9,345 bases of DNA from contig DAOVFR010000081.1 of the NCBI GenBank assembly GCA_030672805.1, forward strand, positions 1-9,345. The letters are read 5' to 3'. Both the position numbers and the translations under genes were made by a program. This DNA is from Candidatus Krumholzibacteriota bacterium (GTDB lineage Bacteria; Krumholzibacteriota; Krumholzibacteriia; Krumholzibacteriales; Krumholzibacteriaceae). This document shows positions 1 to 6,925 of the stretch, in pieces (position 1 is the first letter of the stretch; each line of letters opens with the position of its first letter). The notes under the pieces were generated by a model. It saw nothing but the letters and a program-made list of their open reading frames with translations, had not been told where the DNA came from and did not search any database.

Positions 1-1029
1 GAATACCTGCTCGGCTACTCCCTCCATTCCCCTGATCATCGCCCCGCCGCCCGTAATGACAACCCCGCCGCCAAGCACGTTGAAATAGGGGTTCGCGGCA
101 ACAGATCGCTTCACCATCGTGAACATCTCCTCGCATCTCGGCTCGATGATCGCCGCCACGATCTGTGAACGGATCTCGACCTGGGCTCTCCCGCCGAACG
201 GCGGCACCTCGATCGTATCCTGCTCTCCAGCGAGGGAGGCCAGCGCCACACCGTTACGCCTCTTCACGTCCTCGGCAACCGAGTCTGGCACTCTCAACCC
301 GATGGCGAGATCGTTCGTCACGTTTGTACCACCCGCGGCGACGACGCCGCTGCAGCGCGGGCAGCCGCCGTAATACAAAACATAACTCGTAACTCCCCCG
401 CCCATGTCGATCAGCAGGCAGCCCGATTCCCTCTCTTCATCGGTCAGCACGGCCCGTGCGGTTGCCAGCGGTTCGAATACAAGATCGATCACCTGGAGAC
501 CGGCCTTCTTGAATACCTTCATGAAATTCTCTGTCGGCATGCTCTGCCCCGTCACGATGTGCACCTCCGCCTCGAGACGCATCCCCGACATTCCGATCGG
601 GTCCCTGATGTCGGCCTGCCCGTCGACGACGAAATCCTGGGGAATCGTGTGCAGGATCTCCCTGTCGACGGGCAGCGTGATGCCCCCCGCAGCTTCGATG
701 ACACGTTCGATATCCCGCCCTGCCACCTCCCGCCTGCTCGTCGGGATTGCGATCACACCCCTGCTGTTGAAGCTCCTGATATGCGAGCCGGAGACACCGG
801 TGCATACGCCGTGCACCACGACGCCGGCCATCTTCTCCGCCTCGGCGCGTGCCACACGTATCCGGTCCGTTACCTGCTCGATGTTGCACACGAGCCCCTT
901 CTTGACTCCCTCGGACGGGACCGTGCCGACACCGATGATCCGGACCGATCCGGTCTCACCCATCTCCCCGATAAGCATTGATATCTTCGTGGTGCCCACA
1001 TCGATGCTGACTACGAATTCGGAATACAT
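1..1029 (-). CDS. ftsA: Cell division protein FtsA, 3' end cut off by window edge
   Basis: FtsA is an actin-like ATPase that binds the FtsZ C-terminal tail, anchors the Z-ring to the inner membrane face and recruits later divisome proteins. The visible 343 residues run open to the window edge; the family is usually about 420 aa, so the C-terminal part and the membrane-binding amphipathic helix lie outside. Actin-fold nucleotide motifs are clear: phosphate-1 IDVGTTK (residues 9-15), phosphate-2 LLIDMGGG (205-212) and the adenosine motif ITGGGAM (325-331). The family-typical TNDLAIGLR follows phosphate-2. The SHS2/1C region, about residues 85-165, is present. The start is the ATG at 1029, since MYSEFVVSIDVGTTK matches family N termini; an in-frame GTG at 1044 lies inside the ribosome binding site and is unlikely. 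Odd point: a C-P-R-C (223-226) replaces the usual A-L-R-H-like turn after phosphate-2. ftsZ would be expected next, beyond base 1. Family assignment is very secure. Confidence 0.96.
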   Translation of the reverse strand, partial: MYSEFVVSIDVGTTKISMLIGEMGETGSVRIIGVGTVPSEGVKKGLVCNIEQVTDRIRVARAEAEKMAGVVVHGVCTGVSGSHIRSFNSRGVIAIPTSRREVAGRDIERVIEAAGGITLPVDREILHTIPQDFVVDGQADIRDPIGMSGMRLEAEVHIVTGQSMPTENFMKVFKKAGLQVIDLVFEPLATARAVLTDEERESGCLLIDMGGGVTSYVLYYGGCPRCSGVVAAGGTNVTNDLAIGLRVPDSVAEDVKRRNGVALASLAGEQDTIEVPPFGGRAQVEIRSQIVAAIIEPRCEEMFTMVKRSVAANPYFNVLGGGVVITGGGAMIRGMEGVAEQVF

Positions 1030-1040
1030 ACGACGTACCG

Positions 1041-1049
1041 TCACCTCCT
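1041..1049 (-). promoter_or_regulatory. Strong Shine-Dalgarno site for ftsA
   Basis: AGGAGGTGA on the minus strand is a nine-base complement to the 16S rRNA 3' end. It lies in the 33-nt gap between the ftsQ stop and the ftsA ATG, the only real gap between genes in the window. Counting from the AGGAGG core, spacing to the ATG is 14 nt (11 nt from the end of the nine-base match), longer than usual. It is the best Shine-Dalgarno match in the window, suggesting that ftsA is translated independently of ftsQ. Confidence 0.75.
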
Positions 1050-1062
1050 CTTCAAGCCTTCG

Positions 1063-1818
1063 TCAGCGGACTACAACCTGCCGGTCGAACCGAAGGTCGA
1101 TCAGCTGTGGGAACGACCCGTCCTCGACAAGCGTTCCATAGACGGCTCTCAGCTTGCGGATTCTTTCGGGAAACTCGCCACTCCCCAGGCGGACGATCGC
1201 ACCGGTCCCCAACAACACCAGCATGACCTCGTCACCGTCGAGATGGATCTCCGACAGCTGTTCCGCCGGTGAAAAATCGAACGCTTTCAACAACCCGAGT
1301 ACGGTAAGGGCTCTGTCGATCCTGTCCTTTTCCTTCCCCGTCCCGTATTCCTTCATTGCAACGCCGGTGATAACTGGAAGATCAACCTCACTGCACCCGC
1401 CCCCTGACAGGATCACACCCTCGTCGTCGATCTCGTGCATACCCCTGACAGAGGCAAGTATCGCCACAGGCTCGCGCCCCTTGATATAACAGTCGAGCCG
1501 GTGGAACAGCCTTCGCTTGAATGTGACCCTCTTGATCCCGGGGAACCGCATGAACCCGGCCTGTATCGTGGAGAGGGGCAGTGTGACAATGTTACGGCCG
1601 ATGAACCCGTCCGTGACCGTGAGCAGCGAATCGATCGGGACATCCCTGCACCCGAAATACCTGACCTCCAGCAGTCTGAAGCAATCGGTCCCGAGGAAAA
1701 CATAGATCAACAATCCGATCGTCGCCGCGGCGGCCACGGGGATGATGCGCACCGCTGCACGTTTTTCTTTCCCGCGCTTTTTCATTACATTCTTTTTTCT
1801 TTTCGCCGCCGCTCTCAT
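1063..1818 (-). CDS. ftsQ: Cell division protein FtsQ/DivIB, POTRA-domain divisome protein
   Basis: FtsQ is a bitopic inner-membrane protein that bridges cytoplasmic and exported divisome parts through the FtsQLB complex. The 251-aa product has a very basic cytoplasmic tail (residues 1-24, rich in Lys/Arg), one membrane segment (about 24-43, RIIPVAAAATIGLLIYVFLG), a POTRA domain (about 46-117: FRLLEVRYFG to the GREPVAIL strand) and a C-terminal beta domain with the typical IDDEGVIL (130-137) and VDLPVITG (145-152). Sequence conservation in FtsQ is low, so the call rests on this architecture plus position between murC and ftsA. The ATG at 1818 is chosen because it overlaps the murC stop as ATGA; its own Shine-Dalgarno is poor, which points to translational coupling. 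The frame is open upstream to 1914, but that part lies inside murC. An in-frame ATG at 1785 is a weaker alternative. The exported part carries four cysteines (46, 57, 110, 142). Confidence 0.9.
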   Translation of the reverse strand: MRAAAKRKKNVMKKRGKEKRAAVRIIPVAAAATIGLLIYVFLGTDCFRLLEVRYFGCRDVPIDSLLTVTDGFIGRNIVTLPLSTIQAGFMRFPGIKRVTFKRRLFHRLDCYIKGREPVAILASVRGMHEIDDEGVILSGGGCSEVDLPVITGVAMKEYGTGKEKDRIDRALTVLGLLKAFDFSPAEQLSEIHLDGDEVMLVLLGTGAIVRLGSGEFPERIRKLRAVYGTLVEDGSFPQLIDLRFDRQVVVR

Positions 1819-3194
1819 GCCCCTGCAGACCGCCTCTCTTCCAGTAATTCTTCTCCCAGTTTCCAGATATCGCCGGCCCCCAGCGTCAACACGAGGTCGC
1901 CCTCCCTGACGCACGACCTCACCGCACTTTTCAGATCTTCACGGTCCTTCATGTAACTGATCCTGCCCGCACCGCCCCGCCGTGCCGCGCGGTAGACAAT
2001 CTCTCCGCTGATACCGGGAATGGGGCTCTCGCCCGCAGGATAGATTCCGGTGATGAACACCTCGTCGGCGCCGTCGAAGCAGTCCCTGAACCGCTCGCCC
2101 AGATCCCTCGTCCTCGTGTACCGGTGTGGCTGGAACACAACGACGAGTCTCTTGACGTAACTTTCGCGTGCAGCCTGGATCGTCGCCTGCACCTCGGTCG
2201 GATGGTGCCCGTAATCATCGACGAACAGGACGCCGCCGGCCTCTCCCTTGATCTCGAACCTGCGGGAGATGCCCTCGAAATCGTGCAGAGCCTTCTTCAC
2301 ATGCCTCGTATCGATGCCGAGTTCGCCGGCAAGCGCGACGACGCCCAGCGCATTCAGCACGTTGTGCCTGCCCGGCATGTTCAGAAATAGGGTTTCTCTC
2401 ACCACGCCGCCCCTCTTCACCGTGAACGAGGTTCCCATCTGGCCCGCTTCGGTGACCGTCCCCTGCACGTCTGCCCCCTCATCGAACCCGTAGGTCACGA
2501 TCCGCCTGTCTATCCGCGGAACGATCGTGCGAATCCGGGGATCGTCGATACAGCAGATGACCGCGCCATCGAACGGCACTCCCTTCGCGAAACTCACAAA
2601 AGCGTCGTATATGCCTTTCAGCCCGCCGTAAAAATCGAGATGTTCCTCGTCGATATTTGTTATGATCGCGTAGAAAGGGGAGAGCCTTACGAAGTTGCCG
2701 TCACTCTCATCGGCCTCCGCGACGAGGAATCTGCCCTGACCGAGCCGTACGTTCGCCTTCAGGCTCTTTACCTGTCCGCCCACTACAACGGTGGGATCGA
2801 GCCCGGCCGCTTCGAGCACGGCCGCCGCAAGCGACGTTGTGCTTGTCTTGCCGTGTGCGCCGGCCACCGCTATCCCCGTCTTCAACCTCATCAGCTCTCC
2901 AAGCATGTCCGATCTTGGAATGACGGGCAGCCTGTGCTCCTTCGCGTAGACCAGTTCCGGGTTTAACCGGTCGATCGCCGAGGAAAAGACCACGACGTCA
3001 GTGCCCGCTACATGTTTTTCCGAGTGGCCGTAATGGATCGTCGCACCGAGCGAGGAAAGACGTTCCGTGATACGGCTGCGCTCTATGTCAGAACCGCTCA
3101 CGTCGAAACCCTGGTTGATGAGGACCTCTGCGATCCCGCTCATCCCGATCCCGCCGATTCCGATGAAATGTATGTGTTTTTTCCTTCCGAGCAT
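1815..3194 (-). CDS. murC: UDP-N-acetylmuramate--L-alanine ligase MurC
   Basis: MurC is the cytoplasmic ATP-dependent ligase that adds L-Ala to UDP-MurNAc, the first stem-peptide step. From the ATG at 3194 it is 459 aa, the usual length. Motifs in this numbering: N-terminal nucleotide-sugar fold HFIGIGGIGMSGIA (9-22), ATP P-loop GAHGKTSTT (112-120), EADESDGNF (160-168), NIDEEHLDFYG (180-190), GRHNVLNALG (275-284), C-terminal-domain DDYGHHPTE (326-334), FQPHRYTRT (354-362) and TLGAGDIWKLG (437-447). All three Mur ligase domains are intact. Start choice: the frame has a GTG at 3209 overlapping the murG stop by 7 nt, but MLGRKKHIHFIGIGG from 3194 matches the normal MurC N terminus better. Neither start has a strong Shine-Dalgarno, so coupling to murG is likely. 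The gene ends in a 4-nt ATGA overlap with ftsQ. No murB follows, unlike in many dcw clusters. Confidence 0.96.
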   Translation of the reverse strand: MLGRKKHIHFIGIGGIGMSGIAEVLINQGFDVSGSDIERSRITERLSSLGATIHYGHSEKHVAGTDVVVFSSAIDRLNPELVYAKEHRLPVIPRSDMLGELMRLKTGIAVAGAHGKTSTTSLAAAVLEAAGLDPTVVVGGQVKSLKANVRLGQGRFLVAEADESDGNFVRLSPFYAIITNIDEEHLDFYGGLKGIYDAFVSFAKGVPFDGAVICCIDDPRIRTIVPRIDRRIVTYGFDEGADVQGTVTEAGQMGTSFTVKRGGVVRETLFLNMPGRHNVLNALGVVALAGELGIDTRHVKKALHDFEGISRRFEIKGEAGGVLFVDDYGHHPTEVQATIQAARESYVKRLVVVFQPHRYTRTRDLGERFRDCFDGADEVFITGIYPAGESPIPGISGEIVYRAARRGGAGRISYMKDREDLKSAVRSCVREGDLVLTLGAGDIWKLGEELLEERRSAGA

Positions 3195-3202
3195 CTCACT
3201 GT

Positions 3203-4360
3203 TCAACACGACCCGTCCGATGACGATCCGCCGCCGGACGGCGCCTTCTTGCTCCCTTCATCGTTCGTTGATTCTTCGACAAGACGCAGCATGTCATCCG
3301 CGATCACGCGCGCCGCGTCACTTCTGCCCGACCCGAGAAGCGACTGCCTCATGCACTCGAGACGTTCCGGCTCGCCGAACAGACCCTGGAGGGTCTCGGC
3401 GAGCGATACGCCGCTTAGTTCCGAATCGAAAAGCATGACCGCCCCCCCTGCTTTTACCAGGATCTCCGCGTTGCTGACCTGGTGATTATCCGCCGCGTGG
3501 GGATAGGGGACAAGAATCGCGGGCAGGCCGACCGCCGCCAGTTCCGAAACACTCAGTGCCCCGGCCCTGGCCAGTGCGACGTCCGCCGCTTTGTATGCCC
3601 TGTGTATATGCGTGATGTACGGGCTCACGTACACCCGGCGCCCCGCGGGCTCGATCTGCTCCCGCACCCATTCGAAATGCCTCTCTCCCGTCTGAATGAT
3701 CCCCTGCACCCCCTCGTTGTGGTGGAAATACTCGACCGCGGCCCGGTTCAATGACATCGCGCCCTGGCTCCCCCCGAAGACGAGCAGCACGGGCCGTGCG
3801 TCGTCCAGGCCGAATTCGGCCCTCGATCCTGTTTTCCCCGCGTCGAGGATCATCGGACGCAGCGGGTTGCCGGTCACCATGGCCCCTTGATGGTTCTCGA
3901 AGTATCCTTTCGCCTTTTCGAACCCGAGGTATATCCGCCGTGCCTTCGACGCGAGAAGCCTGTTTGTCAAACCCGGTATCGAGTTCTGTTCCTGCAGGAC
4001 TATTCTGTACCGGAGCATAGAGGCGGCCATCACGACCGCGGCGCTCGCATAACCGCCCGAACCGAATACGATGTCGGGCCTGAACTGCATGAGGATCCTC
4101 ACGGCCTGCAGGAAACCGATCGACAGACACGCCATGGTTATCAGCTTGCCGGCGATCCCCCGCCCGCGCGCCCCGCGCGAGAATATGAACCGGATCTCGT
4201 GCCGCGTACCGGGCAGGACCTTCGCCTCGAGCCCCGACCTCGTGCCGACAAAGAGGGCCCTGAAACCGCGTACGCGCGACGAGAGAACATCGGCTACCGA
4301 CAGCGCCGGATATACGTGCCCCCCTGTTCCTCCTCCGGCGAATATGACCTTCATACCCAT
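3203..4360 (-). CDS. murG: Lipid II synthase MurG (UDP-GlcNAc transferase)
   Basis: MurG is a GT-B glycosyltransferase on the inner membrane face. It transfers GlcNAc from UDP-GlcNAc to lipid I, giving lipid II. The 385-aa product shows the N-terminal GGGTGGHVYP loop (9-18), GSGGYAS (100-106), the QEQNSIPG loop (123-130; the first position is often His), GNPLR (164-168), the second glycine loop GGSQGA (196-201) and the donor-site block ARAGALSVSELAAVGLP followed by PYPHAADNHQ (264-294). Start: ATG at 4360, which shares one base with the ftsW stop (TGATG) and has a GAGGA 10 nt upstream; ATG at 4354 (MKVIFAGG) is a possible alternative. The open frame continues upstream to 4426, but that part lies inside ftsW and precedes the conserved domain. 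The C-terminal tail (about 366-385) is a Gly/Ser/Lys-rich low-complexity extension past the usual end. Confidence 0.96.
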   Translation of the reverse strand: MGMKVIFAGGGTGGHVYPALSVADVLSSRVRGFRALFVGTRSGLEAKVLPGTRHEIRFIFSRGARGRGIAGKLITMACLSIGFLQAVRILMQFRPDIVFGSGGYASAAVVMAASMLRYRIVLQEQNSIPGLTNRLLASKARRIYLGFEKAKGYFENHQGAMVTGNPLRPMILDAGKTGSRAEFGLDDARPVLLVFGGSQGAMSLNRAAVEYFHHNEGVQGIIQTGERHFEWVREQIEPAGRRVYVSPYITHIHRAYKAADVALARAGALSVSELAAVGLPAILVPYPHAADNHQVSNAEILVKAGGAVMLFDSELSGVSLAETLQGLFGEPERLECMRQSLLGSGRSDAARVIADDMLRLVEESTNDEGSKKAPSGGGSSSDGSC

Positions 4361-5550
4361 CAGGCGCTCTTCCTCTTTGTCGTTAGGTGCACGCGACTCG
4401 CGTACACCTTCCGGGATGCCCCCCACGCACCGGTCCTGACGGACGACCGGCTCCGGTCCCTTCCCCCCTTGGAGATATTGAGCAGGATTCCCATCGATGC
4501 CAGGCAGGTTACCATCGATGATCCGCCGAAGCTGATGAACGGAAGCGGCAGCCCTGCCGTCGGCACCAGTCCGAGTGTCATTGCGATATTGATGATTGCA
4601 GTCATGAAAATGGACAGCCCGAGCCCCATGGCGAGGAGATACCCGAAAGAGTCCGGCGAACGCCGTGCGATCCGCACCACCCTACTGAAGATAAAGACAA
4701 ATAAAACCAGCACACATATCGTGCCGATAACGCCGAACTCCTCGCCGATGATCGAGTAGATAAAATCTGTATGAGCGTCTGGAAGAAAGTGAAATTTCTG
4801 ATGTCCCCTTCCCGGACCGCACCCGAAGATGAATCCGGACCCGAGCGCGATGAGCGACTGCTCGGTGTGCCAGTTCAACCCCTGCAGGTCCCCACCCCTG
4901 TTCCAGAACGCGCTGAACCTGCCCTGGACGTGGGACATGCTCATCAGCAGCGGTACGGACGCCGCTACGAGACCGGCAAAGGTGGGACCGAGGTGGCGAA
5001 GCCTGCAGCCTCCTATAAAGAGAAGTGTAATCGAAAGCAGGATGATCAGCACGGCGTTGCTGATGTTGGGCTGCCATGCGACTATCAGAGCGATCACAAT
5101 GCTGACAGCGGCAAGCGGGAAAAATTCGCCTTTGAACGTTCTGATCCGCCCTTTCATATCCGCGATCCGTGCCGCGAGAAACATGACAAGGGCGAGCTTC
5201 GCCACCTCGACTGGTTGGAGGACAACGTTCAGGAAGGAAACGTGGAGCCATCGGGTACCACCCCGCACCTCTATCCCCCACAGAAAGATCAGGCCCAGCA
5301 GCATGAACGCCGCCAGGAGTATCACGCCGGAGAACCTACGGTATATCGTGAAGGGAATATTCATGCAAACGAACATCACGCACAGTCCCAGGGCCACACG
5401 GACAGCCTGGTTCCTCAGGTAGAAGAACGGCTCGTCACGCAGGTGGGCGAGGATCTGGCTCGCCGACGTGACCATGATGAGACCGAGCGCAACGAGGAAA
5501 AGTGTCACGTAGAACAGCCCGACGTCGTATGCGCTCTTTTTCTCTCCCAC
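4360..5550 (-). CDS. ftsW: SEDS peptidoglycan glycosyltransferase FtsW
   Basis: FtsW is the polytopic SEDS enzyme that polymerises lipid II at the division site with its partner class-B PBP (FtsI). The 396-aa product has about ten hydrophobic segments. Family landmarks: GGTRWL (97-102), the QPVEVAK motif with the conserved Glu115/Lys118 pair (112-118), the LPDAHTDF loop (256-263) whose Asp262 aligns with the catalytic Asp of RodA/FtsW, IIGEEFG after it, and PFISFGGSS (337-345). MurD and MurG neighbours make it FtsW rather than RodA. The start is a GTG at 5550 directly after the murD TGA, with GGTG 4 nt upstream as a modest Shine-Dalgarno. Odd points: the usual Q-P-D-x-G-T is Q-P-N-I-S-N-A (160-166), and the GYQ-like stretch before QSLIALGSG reads GLNWHTE. 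The cytoplasmic tail (about 361-396) is strongly basic and Ser/Arg-rich. Confidence 0.95.
   Translation of the reverse strand: MGEKKSAYDVGLFYVTLFLVALGLIMVTSASQILAHLRDEPFFYLRNQAVRVALGLCVMFVCMNIPFTIYRRFSGVILLAAFMLLGLIFLWGIEVRGGTRWLHVSFLNVVLQPVEVAKLALVMFLAARIADMKGRIRTFKGEFFPLAAVSIVIALIVAWQPNISNAVLIILLSITLLFIGGCRLRHLGPTFAGLVAASVPLLMSMSHVQGRFSAFWNRGGDLQGLNWHTEQSLIALGSGFIFGCGPGRGHQKFHFLPDAHTDFIYSIIGEEFGVIGTICVLVLFVFIFSRVVRIARRSPDSFGYLLAMGLGLSIFMTAIINIAMTLGLVPTAGLPLPFISFGGSSMVTCLASMGILLNISKGGRDRSRSSVRTGAWGASRKVYASRVHLTTKRKSA
4371..4375 (-). promoter_or_regulatory. Ribosome binding site for murG inside ftsW
   Basis: GAGGA within the last codons of ftsW lies 10 nt upstream of the ATG at 4360. It supports that ATG over the in-frame upstream start at 4426 and fits the ATG's one-base overlap with the ftsW stop. 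Confidence 0.55.
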
Positions 5551-6915
5551 TCAACACCCCGCAAGCTTGCGTACACAATCCCTGAAGACGTCTCCCCTTT
5601 GCTCGAAGTTTTCGAACATGTCAAAACTGGCGCATGCGGGAGACAGGATGACCAGCTGGCCGGCCCCGGCTGCCCGTGAGGCGAGCTCGACGGCTTCCTG
5701 CATAGCCGGCGCGCGCACGACGGGTACCCGTGCCCCGATCGCGTCCTCGATCAACGGTGCGGCCTCGCCGATCGTGACGACGGCCTTGACACGGTCCAGA
5801 ATCGATTCGAGCCTGGAGAAATCGCCTCCCTTGTCGTGACCACCGGCGATCAGCACGACCCGCTCGCCCAACCCCTTGAGGCTCATCAGCGTTGCATCGA
5901 TGTTCGTCGCCTTGGAATCGTTGTAGTAGGTGACACCCTCTATGCATGCCACCTCTTCCATCCGGTGGGCCAATCCCCTGAACCCGGCGAGGGCCTTTCC
6001 ACACACCTCGGCCGGAATGTTCAGTCCCTGGACCGCGGCAATCGCGGCAAGGGCGTTCTCGACATTGTGCAGGCCTACGACGCCGAGCTCCTCCCGCTCC
6101 ATGACGCGTTCCCTCACGCCTCCACTCTCACGGTACAGTATTCCGGCGTCGAGGCATACCCCACCGCCGGCCGGCCCGGAAGACGAGAAGGGAACGAGCG
6201 AACCGGGGAAGGACCCGGCCACGCGAACACACCGCGAATCCTCCGCGTTGAAGAAGAATGTATCGCCCTGGCGGCAGTTCTCCACGATACGGACCTTTGC
6301 ACTGTAGTAACTTTCCTCGTCGGGGTACCGGTCGAGATGGTCCGGTGTCATGTTCAGGATCCCGGCCACCGCGGGATGGAAATCAGTGATCGTCTCGAGC
6401 TGGAAGCTGCTCGCCTCGAGAACGAAGACCCCGTCCCGCCCGAGTTTGCGGACAACGGAACAGAACGGAACTCCCACGTTGCCCGCCACAACCGTCGGGC
6501 GCCCCGACAATCCAAGGATCTCGCCTATCATCGAGACGGTCGTCGACTTGCCGTTCGTGCCGGTAACGGCTATCATTGCCGCTTTCGAGAAACGGGCCCC
6601 GAGCTCGAGCTCGCTCGTCACGGCCACACCGCGCGAAGACGCCTCCTGGAGAAAGGGGTGTTCCGGGGAGATACCGGGGCTCACGATCACCTCGTCACAC
6701 CGGTCGAGGAATCCGGAATCGAAGGGCCCGAGGTGTACGGCCGTCCTCCCGGGGACACCGGGAACCTCGAGGTGCACGTTCTCGTCGGCTCCGGCCACGT
6801 CCGCCCCCACCTCCGCGAGAAGCCGGAGCGCCGCGGCACCGCTGCGCGCGAGCCCGAGAACCAGCACCTTTCTGCCCTCGTACGAATGCTCCATGCTCAT
6901 GTCACGACCCGTCAC
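5551..6915 (-). CDS. murD: UDP-N-acetylmuramoyl-L-alanine--D-glutamate ligase MurD
   Basis: MurD adds D-glutamate to UDP-MurNAc-L-Ala in the cytoplasm, using ATP. The 454-aa product has the N-terminal UDP-binding fold (KVLVLGLARSGAAA, 16-29), VSPGIS (78-83), the ATP P-loop GTNGKST (119-125), EASSFQLE (167-174), NMTPDHLDRY (188-197), Lys207 in YYSAK as the likely carbamylated lysine, GLHNVEN (281-287), HRME (317-320), DSKATN (333-338), GGHDKG (358-363) and the signature LSPACASFDMFENFEQRG (424-441). These separate MurD from the other Mur ligases. The start is a GTG at 6915, chosen because AGGTGAT overlapping the mraY stop sits 7 nt upstream (from AGG); in-frame ATGs at 6900 and 6894 lack this. 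The gap to mraY is 4 nt, and ftsW begins on the base after the stop. Confidence 0.96.
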   Translation of the reverse strand: MTGRDMSMEHSYEGRKVLVLGLARSGAAALRLLAEVGADVAGADENVHLEVPGVPGRTAVHLGPFDSGFLDRCDEVIVSPGISPEHPFLQEASSRGVAVTSELELGARFSKAAMIAVTGTNGKSTTVSMIGEILGLSGRPTVVAGNVGVPFCSVVRKLGRDGVFVLEASSFQLETITDFHPAVAGILNMTPDHLDRYPDEESYYSAKVRIVENCRQGDTFFFNAEDSRCVRVAGSFPGSLVPFSSSGPAGGGVCLDAGILYRESGGVRERVMEREELGVVGLHNVENALAAIAAVQGLNIPAEVCGKALAGFRGLAHRMEEVACIEGVTYYNDSKATNIDATLMSLKGLGERVVLIAGGHDKGGDFSRLESILDRVKAVVTIGEAAPLIEDAIGARVPVVRAPAMQEAVELASRAAGAGQLVILSPACASFDMFENFEQRGDVFRDCVRKLAGC

Positions 6916-6918
6916 TAC

Positions 6919-6925
6919 ATCACCT
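6919..6925 (-). promoter_or_regulatory. Ribosome binding site for murD overlapping the mraY stop
   Basis: AGGTGAT contains the mraY stop codon (TGA, 6920-6922) and lies 7 nt (counted from AGG) upstream of the murD GTG at 6915. It decides the GTG start over the downstream ATGs and ties murD translation to mraY termination. Confidence 0.6.

Noticed and set aside
1792..1798. A-AAA-AAG slippery heptamer in the lysine-rich start of ftsQ, as in dnaX-type frameshifting
   Set aside because: It sits in the correct phase, but I see no clear downstream hairpin or well-placed internal Shine-Dalgarno, and the minus-one frame encodes nothing recognisable. It follows from Lys codons in the basic tail.
1819..1914. 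Upstream extension of the ftsQ frame to 1914
   Set aside because: It would overlap the end of murC by about 100 nt and adds an Arg-rich segment with no family match; the ATGA-coupled start at 1818 is simpler.
4361..4426. Upstream extension of the murG frame with a start at 4426
   Set aside because: The added 22 residues precede the conserved MurG N terminus and lie inside ftsW; the ATG at 4360 has a ribosome site and the TGATG overlap.
5561..5570. Palindrome GCAAGCTTGC close to the ftsW start
   Set aside because: As an RNA hairpin it would have only three base pairs around a four-base loop, too weak for a terminator or regulator, and it is coding sequence of murD.
6602..6613. Perfect palindrome GAGCTCGAGCTC
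   Set aside because: It lies inside murD and encodes ELEL, a normal stretch of the protein. There is no pairing partner or operator-like context.
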